Below, in pieces: positions 28,263 through 37,113 of a stretch of DNA of 64,000 bases. The stretch's first letter is position 1. Each line of letters opens with the position of its first letter. Under the pieces are notes generated by a model. It was not told where the DNA came from and did not search any database. It was given only the letters and a program-made list of their open reading frames with translations. Made by a program: the position numbers and the translations under genes. This DNA is from Gammaproteobacteria bacterium. Lineage in GTDB: Bacteria > Pseudomonadota > Gammaproteobacteria > Enterobacterales > Alteromonadaceae. Location: NCBI GenBank assembly GCA_017302255.1, contig JAFLDV010000006.1, positions 1-64,000 on the forward strand. The letters run 5' to 3'.

Positions 28263-29264
28263 TTAGATCGTTTTCGTCACTTTGTTTAATCCTGGAGGTG
28301 CGTCAGGGTCAACACCACGACTACGCGCAACCGCCTCGACATCTAAATAAAACCGCTGCAACACTAGCAGTGGCAGCACACGCGGATGGCACAACAAATC
28401 ACCATGATTCAGATGCACTAGGCTAGCACCACGTTGCTGCACTTCCTTGATTTGCGCCTTGTGCGCAGCATAAGCTTCATCCTGCACTGACACATCAATA
28501 ATGGCAAATTGGTCTTTTACCAAAGTCACTGGGCCATGCAGGAACTCAGCACTGGAAAATGCTTCTGCATGAATACCGCATACTTCTTTGAGTTTTAACG
28601 CAATTTCACGAGAAATAGCGTAACCAGGACCACGGCCAAGCACCACACAATGGGCAACTTCAGCGACCGACTCTGCGGTCAATTGCGCTGGTAAGGCTTG
28701 CGCTTGCAGCAACAGTTCTGGCAGTTGATTTACTGCATCCAGCAAGCTTTGTTGCGCTGACCACACTGCGACCAATTGCAATAATGCGCTTAGAGTCGCC
28801 AAGTAGCTCTTAGTCGCTGCGACTGCTTTTTCCGGTCCAACAAAAAGTGGCACTACAAAATCAGCCTGCTCGGCCAGCGGCGAAGTGGTGTCGTTGACTA
28901 AGGCAACGACTAAAGCGCCGGCATTTTTAGCCATCGCGACTTGCGCCAAAATATCTGGGCTACGGCCACTTTGCGAAATACAAATCACTAAAGCATCAGT
29001 TAGTTGCAATTGCTTGTTGTAGACACTGGCAATGGATGGCGCCGCAGCAACCACCGGCAAACCGACTTCAGTTTCAATTAAATATTTGCCAAAAACCCCA
29101 GCGTGATCAGAAGAGCCGCGACCGACCATATACACGTACTTCGGTTGACGTTGGCGAATTTGGCTAACAACCGCAGCAATAACACCGGCATTGCTAACCA
29201 GTTGTTCGCGAATACGGGCTGGGGCTTCGGCGGCTTCTTGCGCCATAATGGTGGTGGTCATCAT
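28263..29264 (-). CDS. nagB: Glucosamine-6-phosphate deaminase, SIS type (NagB-II)
   Basis: This 333-residue protein has two SIS (sugar isomerase) domains. Signatures are VYMVGRGSSDHAGVFGKYLIE and VICISQSGRSPDILAQV in the first domain, and VVLGRGPGYAISREIALKLKEV with AEAFSSAEFLHGP in the second. This is the alternative deaminase of Shewanella-type pathways, unrelated to E. coli NagB but related to the isomerase half of GlmS. It converts glucosamine-6-phosphate to fructose-6-phosphate and ammonia. There is no glutaminase domain, which excludes GlmS itself. It lies 19 bp after nagK and 51 bp before nagA. Confidence 0.93.
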   Translation of the reverse strand: MMTTTIMAQEAAEAPARIREQLVSNAGVIAAVVSQIRQRQPKYVYMVGRGSSDHAGVFGKYLIETEVGLPVVAAAPSIASVYNKQLQLTDALVICISQSGRSPDILAQVAMAKNAGALVVALVNDTTSPLAEQADFVVPLFVGPEKAVAATKSYLATLSALLQLVAVWSAQQSLLDAVNQLPELLLQAQALPAQLTAESVAEVAHCVVLGRGPGYAISREIALKLKEVCGIHAEAFSSAEFLHGPVTLVKDQFAIIDVSVQDEAYAAHKAQIKEVQQRGASLVHLNHGDLLCHPRVLPLLVLQRFYLDVEAVARSRGVDPDAPPGLNKVTKTI

Positions 29265-29283
29265 TCTCTATCTCACTTCAAGG

Positions 29284-30192
29284 TCATTTCACAAGATTCA
29301 GATTCTGGCGCTGCTGTTGAGCAAACCAGACGGCACCATATTCTGGCGCTGCCGCAGCATCACAAATGCGTTGCTGCACTGCGTCAGAAAGATATGGAAT
29401 AATTTTGTAAGCTAAGCCGCCAATCATCGACAGTCGCGGCGGATTGATGCTGAATAAACGTAAGGCTATTTTTTCAATATGCTGTGCGCCTAAGATGACA
29501 ATCTGCTGCGCAACCACATCACCTTGCTCTGCTGCAGCAAACACCAATGGGGCATACTTGGCGAATATGGTTGGGGTTGCGTGCATAAAATGCGCAACAA
29601 TATCTAAGGTGTCACTAGCGTTAATTTGTTCAGCTAATAACTCAGTAAGCATGGTGGCAGGGCCTAATTGGTCTTTGTGCAACAGCACATGATGGACCAA
29701 CTGATTGCCAAACCAAGCACCACTGCCGTTATCGCCATATGGAAAGCCGTGCCCGCCAATTTCCAGCACTTGCCCTTGCACGTCAGCAAGACCGCAAGAG
29801 CCAGTCCCGGCGATAATCACAGCTCCATCATTGGCTTGGTGTGCGCCAATACAGGCTACGTGTAAATCTGTGGTGAGATAAAACTCGGCAAACGGATGCT
29901 GCCACTCACTCATTGCTTGAAAGTATTGCGGCATATTGACGCCAGCAAGCCCAGCGCCGACCACCATCCGTGCCATGTCATTAAAACCAAGTCCTGCGCT
30001 CGTCAATGCTTGTTGCGTTGCCGCCAGAATTGAATCTGTGGCGACTTTGACGCCGCGCAATGGATTGGCTGGACCGCCTAGTCCTTCACCCAGCAGTTGA
30101 CCGTCCGCGGCGAGTAACACCACTTTGCATTTACTGCCGCCGCCGTCGATGCCCAAATATAATGAGCCTGAGTGCCCCGCTTTCGCGTTCAT
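29284..30192 (-). CDS. nagK: N-acetylglucosamine kinase (BadF/BcrD ATPase fold)
   Basis: This 302-residue ASKHA-fold kinase has the phosphate-binding motif GIDGGGSKCKVVL (14-26), the VIIAGTGSCGLAD adenosine/phosphate loop and IGGHGFPYGDNGSGAW. It phosphorylates GlcNAc imported by NagP to GlcNAc-6-phosphate. It is the eukaryotic-like NagK type found in Shewanella, not the ROK-family E. coli NagK. It is the first gene of the nagKBAP operon. The divergent region to the hexosaminidase gene contains one NagR-like operator, so both directions are probably switched together by GlcNAc. Confidence 0.92.
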   Translation of the reverse strand: MNAKAGHSGSLYLGIDGGGSKCKVVLLAADGQLLGEGLGGPANPLRGVKVATDSILAATQQALTSAGLGFNDMARMVVGAGLAGVNMPQYFQAMSEWQHPFAEFYLTTDLHVACIGAHQANDGAVIIAGTGSCGLADVQGQVLEIGGHGFPYGDNGSGAWFGNQLVHHVLLHKDQLGPATMLTELLAEQINASDTLDIVAHFMHATPTIFAKYAPLVFAAAEQGDVVAQQIVILGAQHIEKIALRLFSINPPRLSMIGGLAYKIIPYLSDAVQQRICDAAAAPEYGAVWFAQQQRQNLNLVK

Positions 30193-30280
30193 CCGCTACC
30201 CTCATGATGCTTAATTCACTGTGCAATCGAGAAAAAGACAAGCCAAAATTTGACTGTAGTTTTTTTCAACATTTTTAAAT

Positions 30281-30294
30281 TGACAGCGTTGTCA
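30281..30294. promoter_or_regulatory. NagR-like operator, nagK/hex divergent region
   Basis: TGACAGCGTTGTCA is a palindrome with only two central mismatches, and AT-rich flanks extend it. Copies lie at 35526, 42280 and 42578. Its right half TTGTCA (30289-30294) doubles as a -35 box, with TATAAT 16 bp downstream (30311-30316), in the hex direction. A repressor bound here would block that promoter. Confidence 0.85.
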
Positions 30295-30316
30295 TTTTTT
30301 CAGTTCAGCATATAAT
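30289..30316 (+). promoter_or_regulatory. Promoter of the hexosaminidase gene
   Basis: TTGTCA (30289-30294), a 16-bp spacer and a perfect TATAAT (30311-30316) precede the hexosaminidase start by about 200 bp, leaving a long leader. The -35 box overlaps the NagR-like operator. Confidence 0.65.
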
Positions 30317-30520
30317 AAATCTGACAAATAACAAGACCCTTGTTTGAAAAAGCATCGATAAATGTTTCGAACTAGGATTAACTACATAAAAATTAAAATG
30401 TTTTTTTAGGACAAAGCTTCGAAGCAGTGATTTCAATGCCATAAATTCAGCGCATGATTTTGAGACATAACTTCGAAAGCCAAAGTTTGGCACTTGTCCT
30501 TCAGCACTCGGGGAATATGG

Positions 30521-33232
30521 ATGAACGCAATACCACGAATTTTCGCTTGCGACCGAACGCCTACAATTGCTGGGACAACACCAAGCAAACTGAGACCTTG
30601 GGCCTTGTGTTTGGCGCTGCTCGCATTGAGTTTGCCCGCAATTGCTGCAGCTAAGACCTTGCCATCGCCTTTTAGCGCTCAAAGCAATTTGGATGACTTC
30701 GCGAAACAAAGCACAGTGCAATTTGCCCTAATCGCCAACGGCAAAGCTACTGACGGTAAGCCAACTGAAGGCAAGTTACACGCGCAGATCCTGCTGAGCA
30801 ACCGCTCAACTCTCGCCCTCCCTGCAGGCAGCAACGACTGGCAAATCTATTTCCACGCCATCCGTAAATTACAGAGTGTGAACTCGCCGGGTTTGCGGGT
30901 TGAACATGTGCAAGGCGATTTGCATCGAATTGTCGCGACCGAGCAATTTGTCGGACTCGCGCCAGGCAAATCAGTACAGATTGATGTGGTTGGCGGTCCT
31001 TGGATCGTCAGTTATACCGACTGGATGCCTAGGGCTTTTGTGGTTAGCCGTGGCCTCACACCCGCGGTTTTTGCCAACACTGATACCGAACAACTTAGTG
31101 AGTTTGTCGCACCTTTTGCTAAACCAGAACAGCAATTGCGTCATGCCAAAGATTTGTTTCCTGCTACCACTACCAGCTCACGATATGCGCATAATTTAAT
31201 GGTCAATCAACGGGAAATTGATGTCGCGGCAGCGCGAGATCGGATTTTACCGACGCCAAAATCAGTCAGTTACCAAAAAGGTCGCACCGAAATCAGTCAA
31301 AGTTGGCAGATCCAATTTCAAGGCCGGCTAAAGAATGAAGCGAACTATCTGCAGCAACAGCTTGCTACCGCCGGTCTAGTGTTGGCGCAAAATGCCGGTG
31401 TTGCCGCGCCATCTGCACAAAGTATTATTTTGGTTGTTGCTGAGCGGGCTCCTGACGACGTGATGCCCGCGGAAGGTTACCAGCTACAAATCCTCGCTGA
31501 CCGCATCATTATCACAGGCTCCGACAATGCCGGCGTATTTTATGGTGTGCAATCGCTGCTTAATTTAATTCCAGCAGGACAAGCCAGCAATTATCGCCTG
31601 CCACAATTGGTTGCCAGCGATGCGCCAAGATACGGCTGGCGCGGCATGCACTATGACATGGCGCGGAATTTCCATGGTAAAGCGGTCACTTTGCAGTTGA
31701 TTGAGCAAATGGCGCGTTACAAGCTGAACAAGCTTCATCTGCACTTAACTGAAGACGAAGGCTGGCGCTTAGAAATTCCGGGTTTACCTGAACTCACCGA
31801 CATCGGCGGCACTCGATGCTTTGATTTAACGGAGCAGAAATGCCTGTTAACCCAACTCGGCACTGGCCCGCATCGCACAGGCTCTGGTAATGGGTACTAC
31901 AGCACTGCGGATTTTATTGAGATCTTAAAATTTGCCGCCGCTCGTCATATCGAAGTCATTCCGGAAATTGATATGCCCGGGCATGCGCGCGCAGCCGTCG
32001 TGGCGATGGAAGCTCGGTATAACCGCCTGAAAAAAGCCGGACAACTGCAAGCGGCTGCACAATTTTTGTTAAGTGATCCAGAAGACAAATCGAGCTATTT
32101 AACCGTTCAAAACTATAGCGACAACTCAGTCAACGTCTGCCTAGATTCAAGTTATGCGTTTATCGACAAAGTAGTTTATGAACTGCAGCAAATGTATCGG
32201 CAAGCCGGCTTGCAACTCAGTACTTATCACATGGGTGGCGATGAGGTTGGCGTTGGTTCATGGCAAAAATCACCAGCCTGTCAGGCGTTGATGGCAAAAG
32301 GCTTACCGGGATTAAGTGGAGTCAGCGACTTAAAACCTTATTTCGTCGGACGCGTCGCGGCGCTACTGCAAAAACGTCGTTTAGCGCTTGGTGGTTGGGA
32401 AGATGGCTTGATGTATGACGCCAACACCCCATTTAATCGGGGCGAATTTGCCAACGATAAGGTTTATGCCAACGTTTGGGACAATATTTGGGAATGGGGA
32501 GTGGCTGATCGCGCCTACCGACTGGCCAATTCCGGTTATCAAGTGGTGCTATCGCATGGTACGCATTTGTATTTAGATCATCCAAACGAAGTCGCAGCAG
32601 AAGAACGCGGATACTATTGGGCATCACGTTTTACCGATGCGCAAAAGATCTTTGGTTATATGCCGGATCATCTTTATGCCAACGCGGATAAAACTCTCGC
32701 GGGGGAGCCTATCAGCAATTTAGAAGCGCTGCTTGGACGCGCCTTGCCAAAGCTTGAGCAGCCACAGAATATTTTGGGTATTCAAGGTCAAGTCTGGTCC
32801 GAGACGATTCGCACCAGCGAACAACTTGAACAAATGGTCTATCCGCGGTTGTTACCTATCGCTGAGCGCGCATGGCATCAGGCGAGTTGGGAAGGTGATA
32901 CTGTGGATCAAAAACGTCGGGATGCCGATTACCAAGCGTTCGCGCAAACCATGACACTGAAGGAATTACCGAAGCTTGCACAAGCAGGTGTCAGTTTTTA
33001 TTTGCCACCACCGGGTGCAACCATCAAAGATGGCCTGCTAACCGCGAATTCCGCTTACCCTGGCCTACTGATTGAATATAGCGTCGACCAAGGTCAAAGC
33101 TGGGTGCGCTACAGCGAAGCAACCAAGATTAATAGCCAAGGCATCAACCAAGCTAAAGTCTGGCTGCGAACTACGCTTCCTGCCAGTAACAGCAAGCCAG
33201 CTGTGCATAGTCGAGTTGTGTATAGCAATTAA
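30521..33232 (+). CDS. Beta-N-acetylhexosaminidase, family GH20
   Basis: This 903-residue exported enzyme starts at the ATG at 30521 (GGGGA six bases upstream). Order of parts: a signal peptide (about 1-42, ending AIAAA), an N-terminal carbohydrate-binding CHB/HEX domain (about 50-225), the GH20b domain (about 230-360), the GH20 barrel (about 362-760) and a C-terminal sandwich domain (about 805-903). The catalytic pair is Asp574-Glu575 in YHMGGDEVGVGSW; the Glu is the acid/base and the Asp orients the substrate acetamido group. It releases GlcNAc from chitooligosaccharides in the periplasm, feeding NagP. It is divergent from nagK and shares its operator. Confidence 0.95.
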   Translation: MNAIPRIFACDRTPTIAGTTPSKLRPWALCLALLALSLPAIAAAKTLPSPFSAQSNLDDFAKQSTVQFALIANGKATDGKPTEGKLHAQILLSNRSTLALPAGSNDWQIYFHAIRKLQSVNSPGLRVEHVQGDLHRIVATEQFVGLAPGKSVQIDVVGGPWIVSYTDWMPRAFVVSRGLTPAVFANTDTEQLSEFVAPFAKPEQQLRHAKDLFPATTTSSRYAHNLMVNQREIDVAAARDRILPTPKSVSYQKGRTEISQSWQIQFQGRLKNEANYLQQQLATAGLVLAQNAGVAAPSAQSIILVVAERAPDDVMPAEGYQLQILADRIIITGSDNAGVFYGVQSLLNLIPAGQASNYRLPQLVASDAPRYGWRGMHYDMARNFHGKAVTLQLIEQMARYKLNKLHLHLTEDEGWRLEIPGLPELTDIGGTRCFDLTEQKCLLTQLGTGPHRTGSGNGYYSTADFIEILKFAAARHIEVIPEIDMPGHARAAVVAMEARYNRLKKAGQLQAAAQFLLSDPEDKSSYLTVQNYSDNSVNVCLDSSYAFIDKVVYELQQMYRQAGLQLSTYHMGGDEVGVGSWQKSPACQALMAKGLPGLSGVSDLKPYFVGRVAALLQKRRLALGGWEDGLMYDANTPFNRGEFANDKVYANVWDNIWEWGVADRAYRLANSGYQVVLSHGTHLYLDHPNEVAAEERGYYWASRFTDAQKIFGYMPDHLYANADKTLAGEPISNLEALLGRALPKLEQPQNILGIQGQVWSETIRTSEQLEQMVYPRLLPIAERAWHQASWEGDTVDQKRRDADYQAFAQTMTLKELPKLAQAGVSFYLPPPGATIKDGLLTANSAYPGLLIEYSVDQGQSWVRYSEATKINSQGINQAKVWLRTTLPASNSKPAVHSRVVYSN

Positions 33233-33254
33233 AATCCGGCGAGTACTGGGGGAG

Positions 33255-33358
33255 CTTAGGTTCAGAGTCATTGATAGCTTTGGTGATCAATGACTCTGCC
33301 CCATTTATCCTCGGCCCCATTGATCCTCTAACCAATTGATTTGGCCCCTGCGATTTTA
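33255..33358. repeat. REP-like palindromic repeat, copy B
   Basis: A perfect 13-bp inverted repeat (CAGAGTCATTGAT, 33263-33275, pairing with 33286-33298) is followed by CCCCATT, GGCCCCATTGAT and ATTGATTTGGCCCCTGCGATT. The same motif order occurs at 15665-15740. It lies between the convergent hexosaminidase and acyltransferase genes and probably doubles as a terminator for both. Confidence 0.7.
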
Positions 33359-34444
33359 TTGGCGAGATGCCAGCTTAGTGAAAGCCGACTGCAGTATCCG
33401 TCGCAGTGGCACTTCTGCATATCTAGCGATTATCCATGCCAGCATACTCACTAGCAGCATAACCAAAGGCACATAAAGCTCGCTGTAACTCAGCGGGTGC
33501 CACTTCTGCAGTTTAATCAGTAAAGCGACCCCCATATTTTCGTGAATGAGGTAAAGCGGATAGCTGATAAAACCAAAAAACCACCAGAATCGCCCAGTCA
33601 TCAGGTGCTGACAAGGCTGCCAAAGCACACAAGCAAGCATCCAGCAAGACACGAGCAAAGCCGAAATCAACACTCGATGTTGCCCAGCAGCAACGTCGGC
33701 ACTTGCGATCACAATCATCACTATGGTTGCGAGCAACAGGCGACGTTGCGGCTTTTGATGATATAAATAAAGTCCTGCACCGGCAAAAAACCAGCCGTAA
33801 TATTTAGCACCAAGTTCATGCAATAGCGTATGCACCAAATTAAGCGGCAACTTGAAGCTTGTGCTTAGTCCATCGACGAAATCAGCCGTTAGCAAATGAC
33901 CACAAACCAGCCACAGCAGATACATCGCGCCTAGACTCAGCCACGCAACCTTTGCTCCGAAGCGGAAAAACAAAATCCCGGCCACCACATAGAACTTAAA
34001 CTCAATATACAACGACCAAAAAGCACCTTCTAACGAGCCAAAAGTCCAACCCGTGGCGCGCGCTAACCAATAGGGATCGATAAAAAATAACCCTGAGACC
34101 AAGTTAATGGCCTGCGGCATCCCTTGTGGGCGTTCTGGTAGCCAAAACGCAGTGGTAAAAATCAAGAGACTCGCCAGTAACATCGCCGGAAAAAGCCTTA
34201 GCCAGCGTTTATACAAATAGCCAAGTAGATTATCGCAACGCTCTAGAGTCATGAAAATCACAAAGCCAGAAATCAAAAAAAACAAATTCACCCCGAGATA
34301 GCCCATCTCGAATATTGGCCATTGTTGATAAGTGCTACCAAAAGGCACCAACTCGGCCCAACGCGACAAAAAGTGATACAAAATCACCCACAGAATGGCT
34401 AATCCACGCAAGCCATCTAGATATTCCAGACGTTGTTTACTCAT
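33356..34444 (-). CDS. Membrane acyltransferase (acyltransferase-3 family)
   Basis: This 362-residue protein has about ten transmembrane helices and the family opening RLEYLDGLRGLAILWVILYHF, with the conserved His of the first helix at the end of that segment. The SLEGAFWSLYIEFKFYV motif, with its catalytic Glu region, is also present. Such proteins carry an acetyl or acyl group across the inner membrane to O-acylate a polysaccharide or glycan. The gene overlaps the SGNH gene by eight bases. In many bacteria the two domains form one polypeptide, so here they probably work as a split pair. The glycan acceptor is unknown, and no polysaccharide cluster is adjacent. Confidence 0.88.
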   Translation of the reverse strand: MSKQRLEYLDGLRGLAILWVILYHFLSRWAELVPFGSTYQQWPIFEMGYLGVNLFFLISGFVIFMTLERCDNLLGYLYKRWLRLFPAMLLASLLIFTTAFWLPERPQGMPQAINLVSGLFFIDPYWLARATGWTFGSLEGAFWSLYIEFKFYVVAGILFFRFGAKVAWLSLGAMYLLWLVCGHLLTADFVDGLSTSFKLPLNLVHTLLHELGAKYYGWFFAGAGLYLYHQKPQRRLLLATIVMIVIASADVAAGQHRVLISALLVSCWMLACVLWQPCQHLMTGRFWWFFGFISYPLYLIHENMGVALLIKLQKWHPLSYSELYVPLVMLLVSMLAWIIARYAEVPLRRILQSAFTKLASRQ

Positions 34445-35141
34445 GACATTCCTTGGCTAACGCCTGTCTTAATTGGCTTCGTAAGACATCATATCCGCTT
34501 TCTGCTAAGTGAATTCCATCCGTAAGCAGCAGCTTATCGGCCGCTTCCACAGGCAAAGTTTGCCAGGTCCCAGCAATGAACTCTAACTGCGAAGACCCTT
34601 CTGCGAGTTTTTTCAGCTCGACATTCAGCTGCTGAACCCGTTGCGCCGCCTCGAAGTTAGTAAAGGTGCTCGCTGGCGGTGGAATCGCGACCAGAAGCTT
34701 CTTAGTACGTGGCGCTAGCTGCGCCAATACTTGCTGGTACTGCTCGATGATTTTAATATTACTGCGATAAGGCAAATCGTTGTAACCAATCAATAAAACG
34801 ACAGCACTTGCACTTTGGATACTCGAATAATATGGCAACCGCGCTAAAATGCCACTCGTGGTATCTCCACCTATCCCTAAATTCACCGCTTTTGGGCAAA
34901 AGTCATTTAGATATAAGCCTTGAATATGACTATCACCGAGCAGATGCACTGAATTCTTCTGAATAAACGGCTGTTGACGCAACTGAAAAGCCAACATATT
35001 TCGTTGATATTCCCCGCCCTCAGCCGGTGGCACACCAAAGTATCCCAATAGCATTTGATAGGCGTCAGTTCTGGTTACTAGCAACGCTAACAACAGATGC
35101 AAAACCACCAGATACATCCAAAACAATTTTTGCTTAGGCAT
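34437..35141 (-). CDS. Membrane-anchored SGNH/GDSL hydrolase-type acyltransferase
   Basis: This 234-residue protein starts at the ATG at 35141 (a GTG two codons earlier is possible). One N-terminal transmembrane helix (about 5-25) anchors a periplasmic SGNH domain: block I GDSHIQG with the nucleophile Ser, the block II glycine in GIGGDTTS, block III Asn in GYNDLPY, and the block V Asp-x-x-His pair in LTDGIHLAESGY. It overlaps the acyltransferase-3 gene, and the pair should transfer an acyl group onto a periplasmic acceptor. The strong terminator at 35284-35315 separates it from upstream minus-strand transcription, so it likely has its own promoter within 35142-35283. Confidence 0.87.
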   Translation of the reverse strand: MPKQKLFWMYLVVLHLLLALLVTRTDAYQMLLGYFGVPPAEGGEYQRNMLAFQLRQQPFIQKNSVHLLGDSHIQGLYLNDFCPKAVNLGIGGDTTSGILARLPYYSSIQSASAVVLLIGYNDLPYRSNIKIIEQYQQVLAQLAPRTKKLLVAIPPPASTFTNFEAAQRVQQLNVELKKLAEGSSQLEFIAGTWQTLPVEAADKLLLTDGIHLAESGYDVLRSQLRQALAKECHE

Positions 35142-35283
35142 TAACACATGCTCACTTCAAGATCCAGACTCTCAGCGTCAAGGCTGGGGGAAAAATTTCG
35201 CTTAATCCAAGCGAAGCATAGTCGTTGATCTGTCGACCAAAAATCAATGGTGGCCTATGTGAAAGCGGTTTTATTTCGCCCAT
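35142..35283. other. Short upstream region of the SGNH gene
   Basis: This stretch lies between the terminator at 35284-35315 and the SGNH start. It must hold the SGNH promoter if the terminator is efficient, but I see no convincing boxes. A 62-codon frame across 35152-35340 spans the terminator and is not credible. Confidence 0.4.
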
Positions 35284-35315
35284 AAAAAAACAGGACACTG
35301 CAGAACAGTATCCTG
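35284..35315 (-). terminator. Strong Rho-independent terminator (minus strand)
   Basis: CAGGACACTG (35291-35300) pairs with CAGTATCCTG (35306-35315) over ten bases around a 5-base loop, with one G-U wobble in the minus-strand RNA. Seven U residues follow in that direction (A-run 35284-35290). It lies downstream of the NagR-like site at 35526 and of the halogenase operon. Confidence 0.9.
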
Positions 35316-35532
35316 AAAAACCTTGGATAAGGATTGGCAAATAAACACAACATCCAACGCTTTGCTAGGTCGACCAACTACCAATCGAACACAGCTGATA
35401 AGGGAGAGACTTATCAATTTAAGCATAGAAGGCAGTTAAGCTTGCGCTTACTGAACGGCATAACATCGAACCAGCAGGGAATTCGATAGGATATTACGCC
35501 ACTGCAAAGCTAGTTTACCAATAAATGACAAC
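35284..35532 (-). ncRNA. Candidate NagR-controlled small RNA or leader
   Basis: On the minus strand a perfect TATAAT (complement of 35539-35544) is followed at once by a NagR-like operator (35526-35539) covering the expected start site, and a strong terminator ends about 250 nt later at 35284. No convincing protein gene lies between; the best frame is 15 codons beginning at 35461. The simplest reading is a repressor-controlled small RNA. The alternatives are the processed 3' end of the halogenase mRNA, or an attenuated leader for the SGNH/acyltransferase genes. No consensus -35 box is visible, which lowers confidence. Confidence 0.45.
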
Positions 35533-35539
35533 GCTGTCA
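35526..35539. promoter_or_regulatory. NagR-like operator 3' of the halogenase operon
   Basis: TGACAACGCTGTCA lies 20 bp after the first halogenase stop codon. It is identical to the receptor operator at 42280-42293. On the minus strand it directly follows TATAAT and would block transcript initiation. Confidence 0.8.
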
Positions 35540-35559
35540 TTATATTTTTGCCGATATTT

Positions 35560-37098
35560 TCAGCGATAGCGTTGCAGATAAGTTGCCAATGGAATTGTAC
35601 TAAGTTCAGCATGTTTGGCTTGCTGCTGGACCTTCGCAAACAAACTTTCATACTGAGGAGTGGTAAACCGGCGCTGCAGTTGCGGGTAATGACCCATACC
35701 ATAAAGCACAAACCGATAGTTCTCATCGGTAAAGGTCGTAGAGAAAGTGCCAGCCAAATCCATGTATTCACAAACCTTATGCTGCCAACATGCCAATTGC
35801 GCCGGCAATCCCTCGCAATATTGAGCTTTTTCAGCGGCAGCGCGCCAAAACTCACTATCGTCACGATCAGTTAAACAGTAATGCAAAACGATAAACTGTT
35901 TCAAATCAGTATAAAAACCATTCATCAGTCGGTTGTATGAATCGCGCACCGCTTGCGATTGTTGCTCACCAGCCAAATGCGTCGATAACAAGCGCGCACC
36001 TAAATTTATTAAATGCAGACCCGTCGACTCTAACGGCTCAATAAAACCGCCAGCCAAACCAACAGCGATGCAGTTACCAACCCAAAATTCTTTGCGACAG
36101 CCGACTTTCATATCCAAATGGGTGCATTTAAGTACAGCCGCATCCGAGCCCAAATAACTGCGAAGTTCCTGTTCTGCTTGTTCTTTACTGAGTTTTTCAC
36201 CGTCATAAACATAACCGGTGCCTTGCCGATCGGCTAAATCAATCTCCCAGACCCAACCATGACTAAGCGCAGTTGCCGTGGTATAAGGTTTTGGCGGCGC
36301 CGGCAGTTCGCGTTGGATCGCCACCGCTTTATTGCAAGGTAAGGCGTCGGTAAAACTTTGCCAGTTGTCGGCTTTGAGTGCGTCCAGCAATAAACCACGA
36401 AAGCCGGTACTATCAATAAAAATGTCGGCAGTGAAATTACCTTGGTCGGTCACAATTTCACTGATGTTGCCAGCAGCCACCACCACATCTTTGACCGTTG
36501 CGACCTGGTGAATAACCCCTGCTTCAATCGCTTTACGCCGAAGAAACCGCGCCATTTTCACTGCATCTAAGTGGTAACCATAAGGAACAACGCCTTGGTA
36601 AGCTTCTGATTGTGGCGTTTTCGGACTGCGACCAGCGGCAATCAAATGAGAGGACAAACTGACCCCTTGATCAAAGCGTTCTAGCGTGTAGCGCGCATCT
36701 TGCAACCAACTACTGCTGATATCCATGTCCATGCCAAGCTTCAGATGGTCGAAGGGATGGAAATACTGGTGAGTTTGGCCATTTACCGGTTTACGCCAAT
36801 TTCGAAACATGATGCCAGTTTTAAAGGTGGCATTAGTTTCACGCATGAGTTCAGCTTCATCTAACCCCATTGCGGCAAAGAAAAAGCGGATGCTGTGCAC
36901 AGTCGCCTCGCCCACCCCAATGATTGCAATGTCTTCACTTTCAACTAAACGGATTTCGATATTCGGCGCAACTTCGCTGCTGCCGTTTGCCACTCGGTCA
37001 CCATTAAATACTCGATTTAGATAAATCGCAGTCATCCAACCGGACGAACCACCGCCGACAATACAGATAGAACGTAAAGGCGTTTTAGACTGCTGCAT
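35560..37098 (-). CDS. Tryptophan halogenase-like flavoprotein 1
   Basis: This 512-residue protein belongs to the flavin-dependent tryptophan halogenase superfamily (PrnA/RebH fold). FAD binds at CIVGGGSSGWMTA (about 12-24). Lys93 in ATFKTGIMFRNW matches the catalytic lysine (Lys79 of PrnA). The halogenase W-x-W-x-I motif is partly kept as Trp282-Val-Trp284-Glu-Ile, but the following Pro is replaced by Asp. GFIEPLESTGLHLI is the usual second FAD/substrate motif. It lies 15 bp after a paralogue and after a SapC gene, in the order receptor-SapC-halogenase-halogenase. In carbohydrate loci such proteins have no proven halogenation role. Confidence 0.9.
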   Translation of the reverse strand: MQQSKTPLRSICIVGGGSSGWMTAIYLNRVFNGDRVANGSSEVAPNIEIRLVESEDIAIIGVGEATVHSIRFFFAAMGLDEAELMRETNATFKTGIMFRNWRKPVNGQTHQYFHPFDHLKLGMDMDISSSWLQDARYTLERFDQGVSLSSHLIAAGRSPKTPQSEAYQGVVPYGYHLDAVKMARFLRRKAIEAGVIHQVATVKDVVVAAGNISEIVTDQGNFTADIFIDSTGFRGLLLDALKADNWQSFTDALPCNKAVAIQRELPAPPKPYTTATALSHGWVWEIDLADRQGTGYVYDGEKLSKEQAEQELRSYLGSDAAVLKCTHLDMKVGCRKEFWVGNCIAVGLAGGFIEPLESTGLHLINLGARLLSTHLAGEQQSQAVRDSYNRLMNGFYTDLKQFIVLHYCLTDRDDSEFWRAAAEKAQYCEGLPAQLACWQHKVCEYMDLAGTFSTTFTDENYRFVLYGMGHYPQLQRRFTTPQYESLFAKVQQQAKHAELSTIPLATYLQRYR

Positions 37099-37113
37099 AA
37101 CAAACTCCGAGCA

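Noticed and set aside
35448-35864. Minus-strand open frame of 138 codons overlapping the end of flavoprotein 1 and the NagR site
   Set aside because: It runs in a different frame through the conserved C-terminus of the flavoprotein and has no start signal. It would also conflict with the operator-promoter arrangement.
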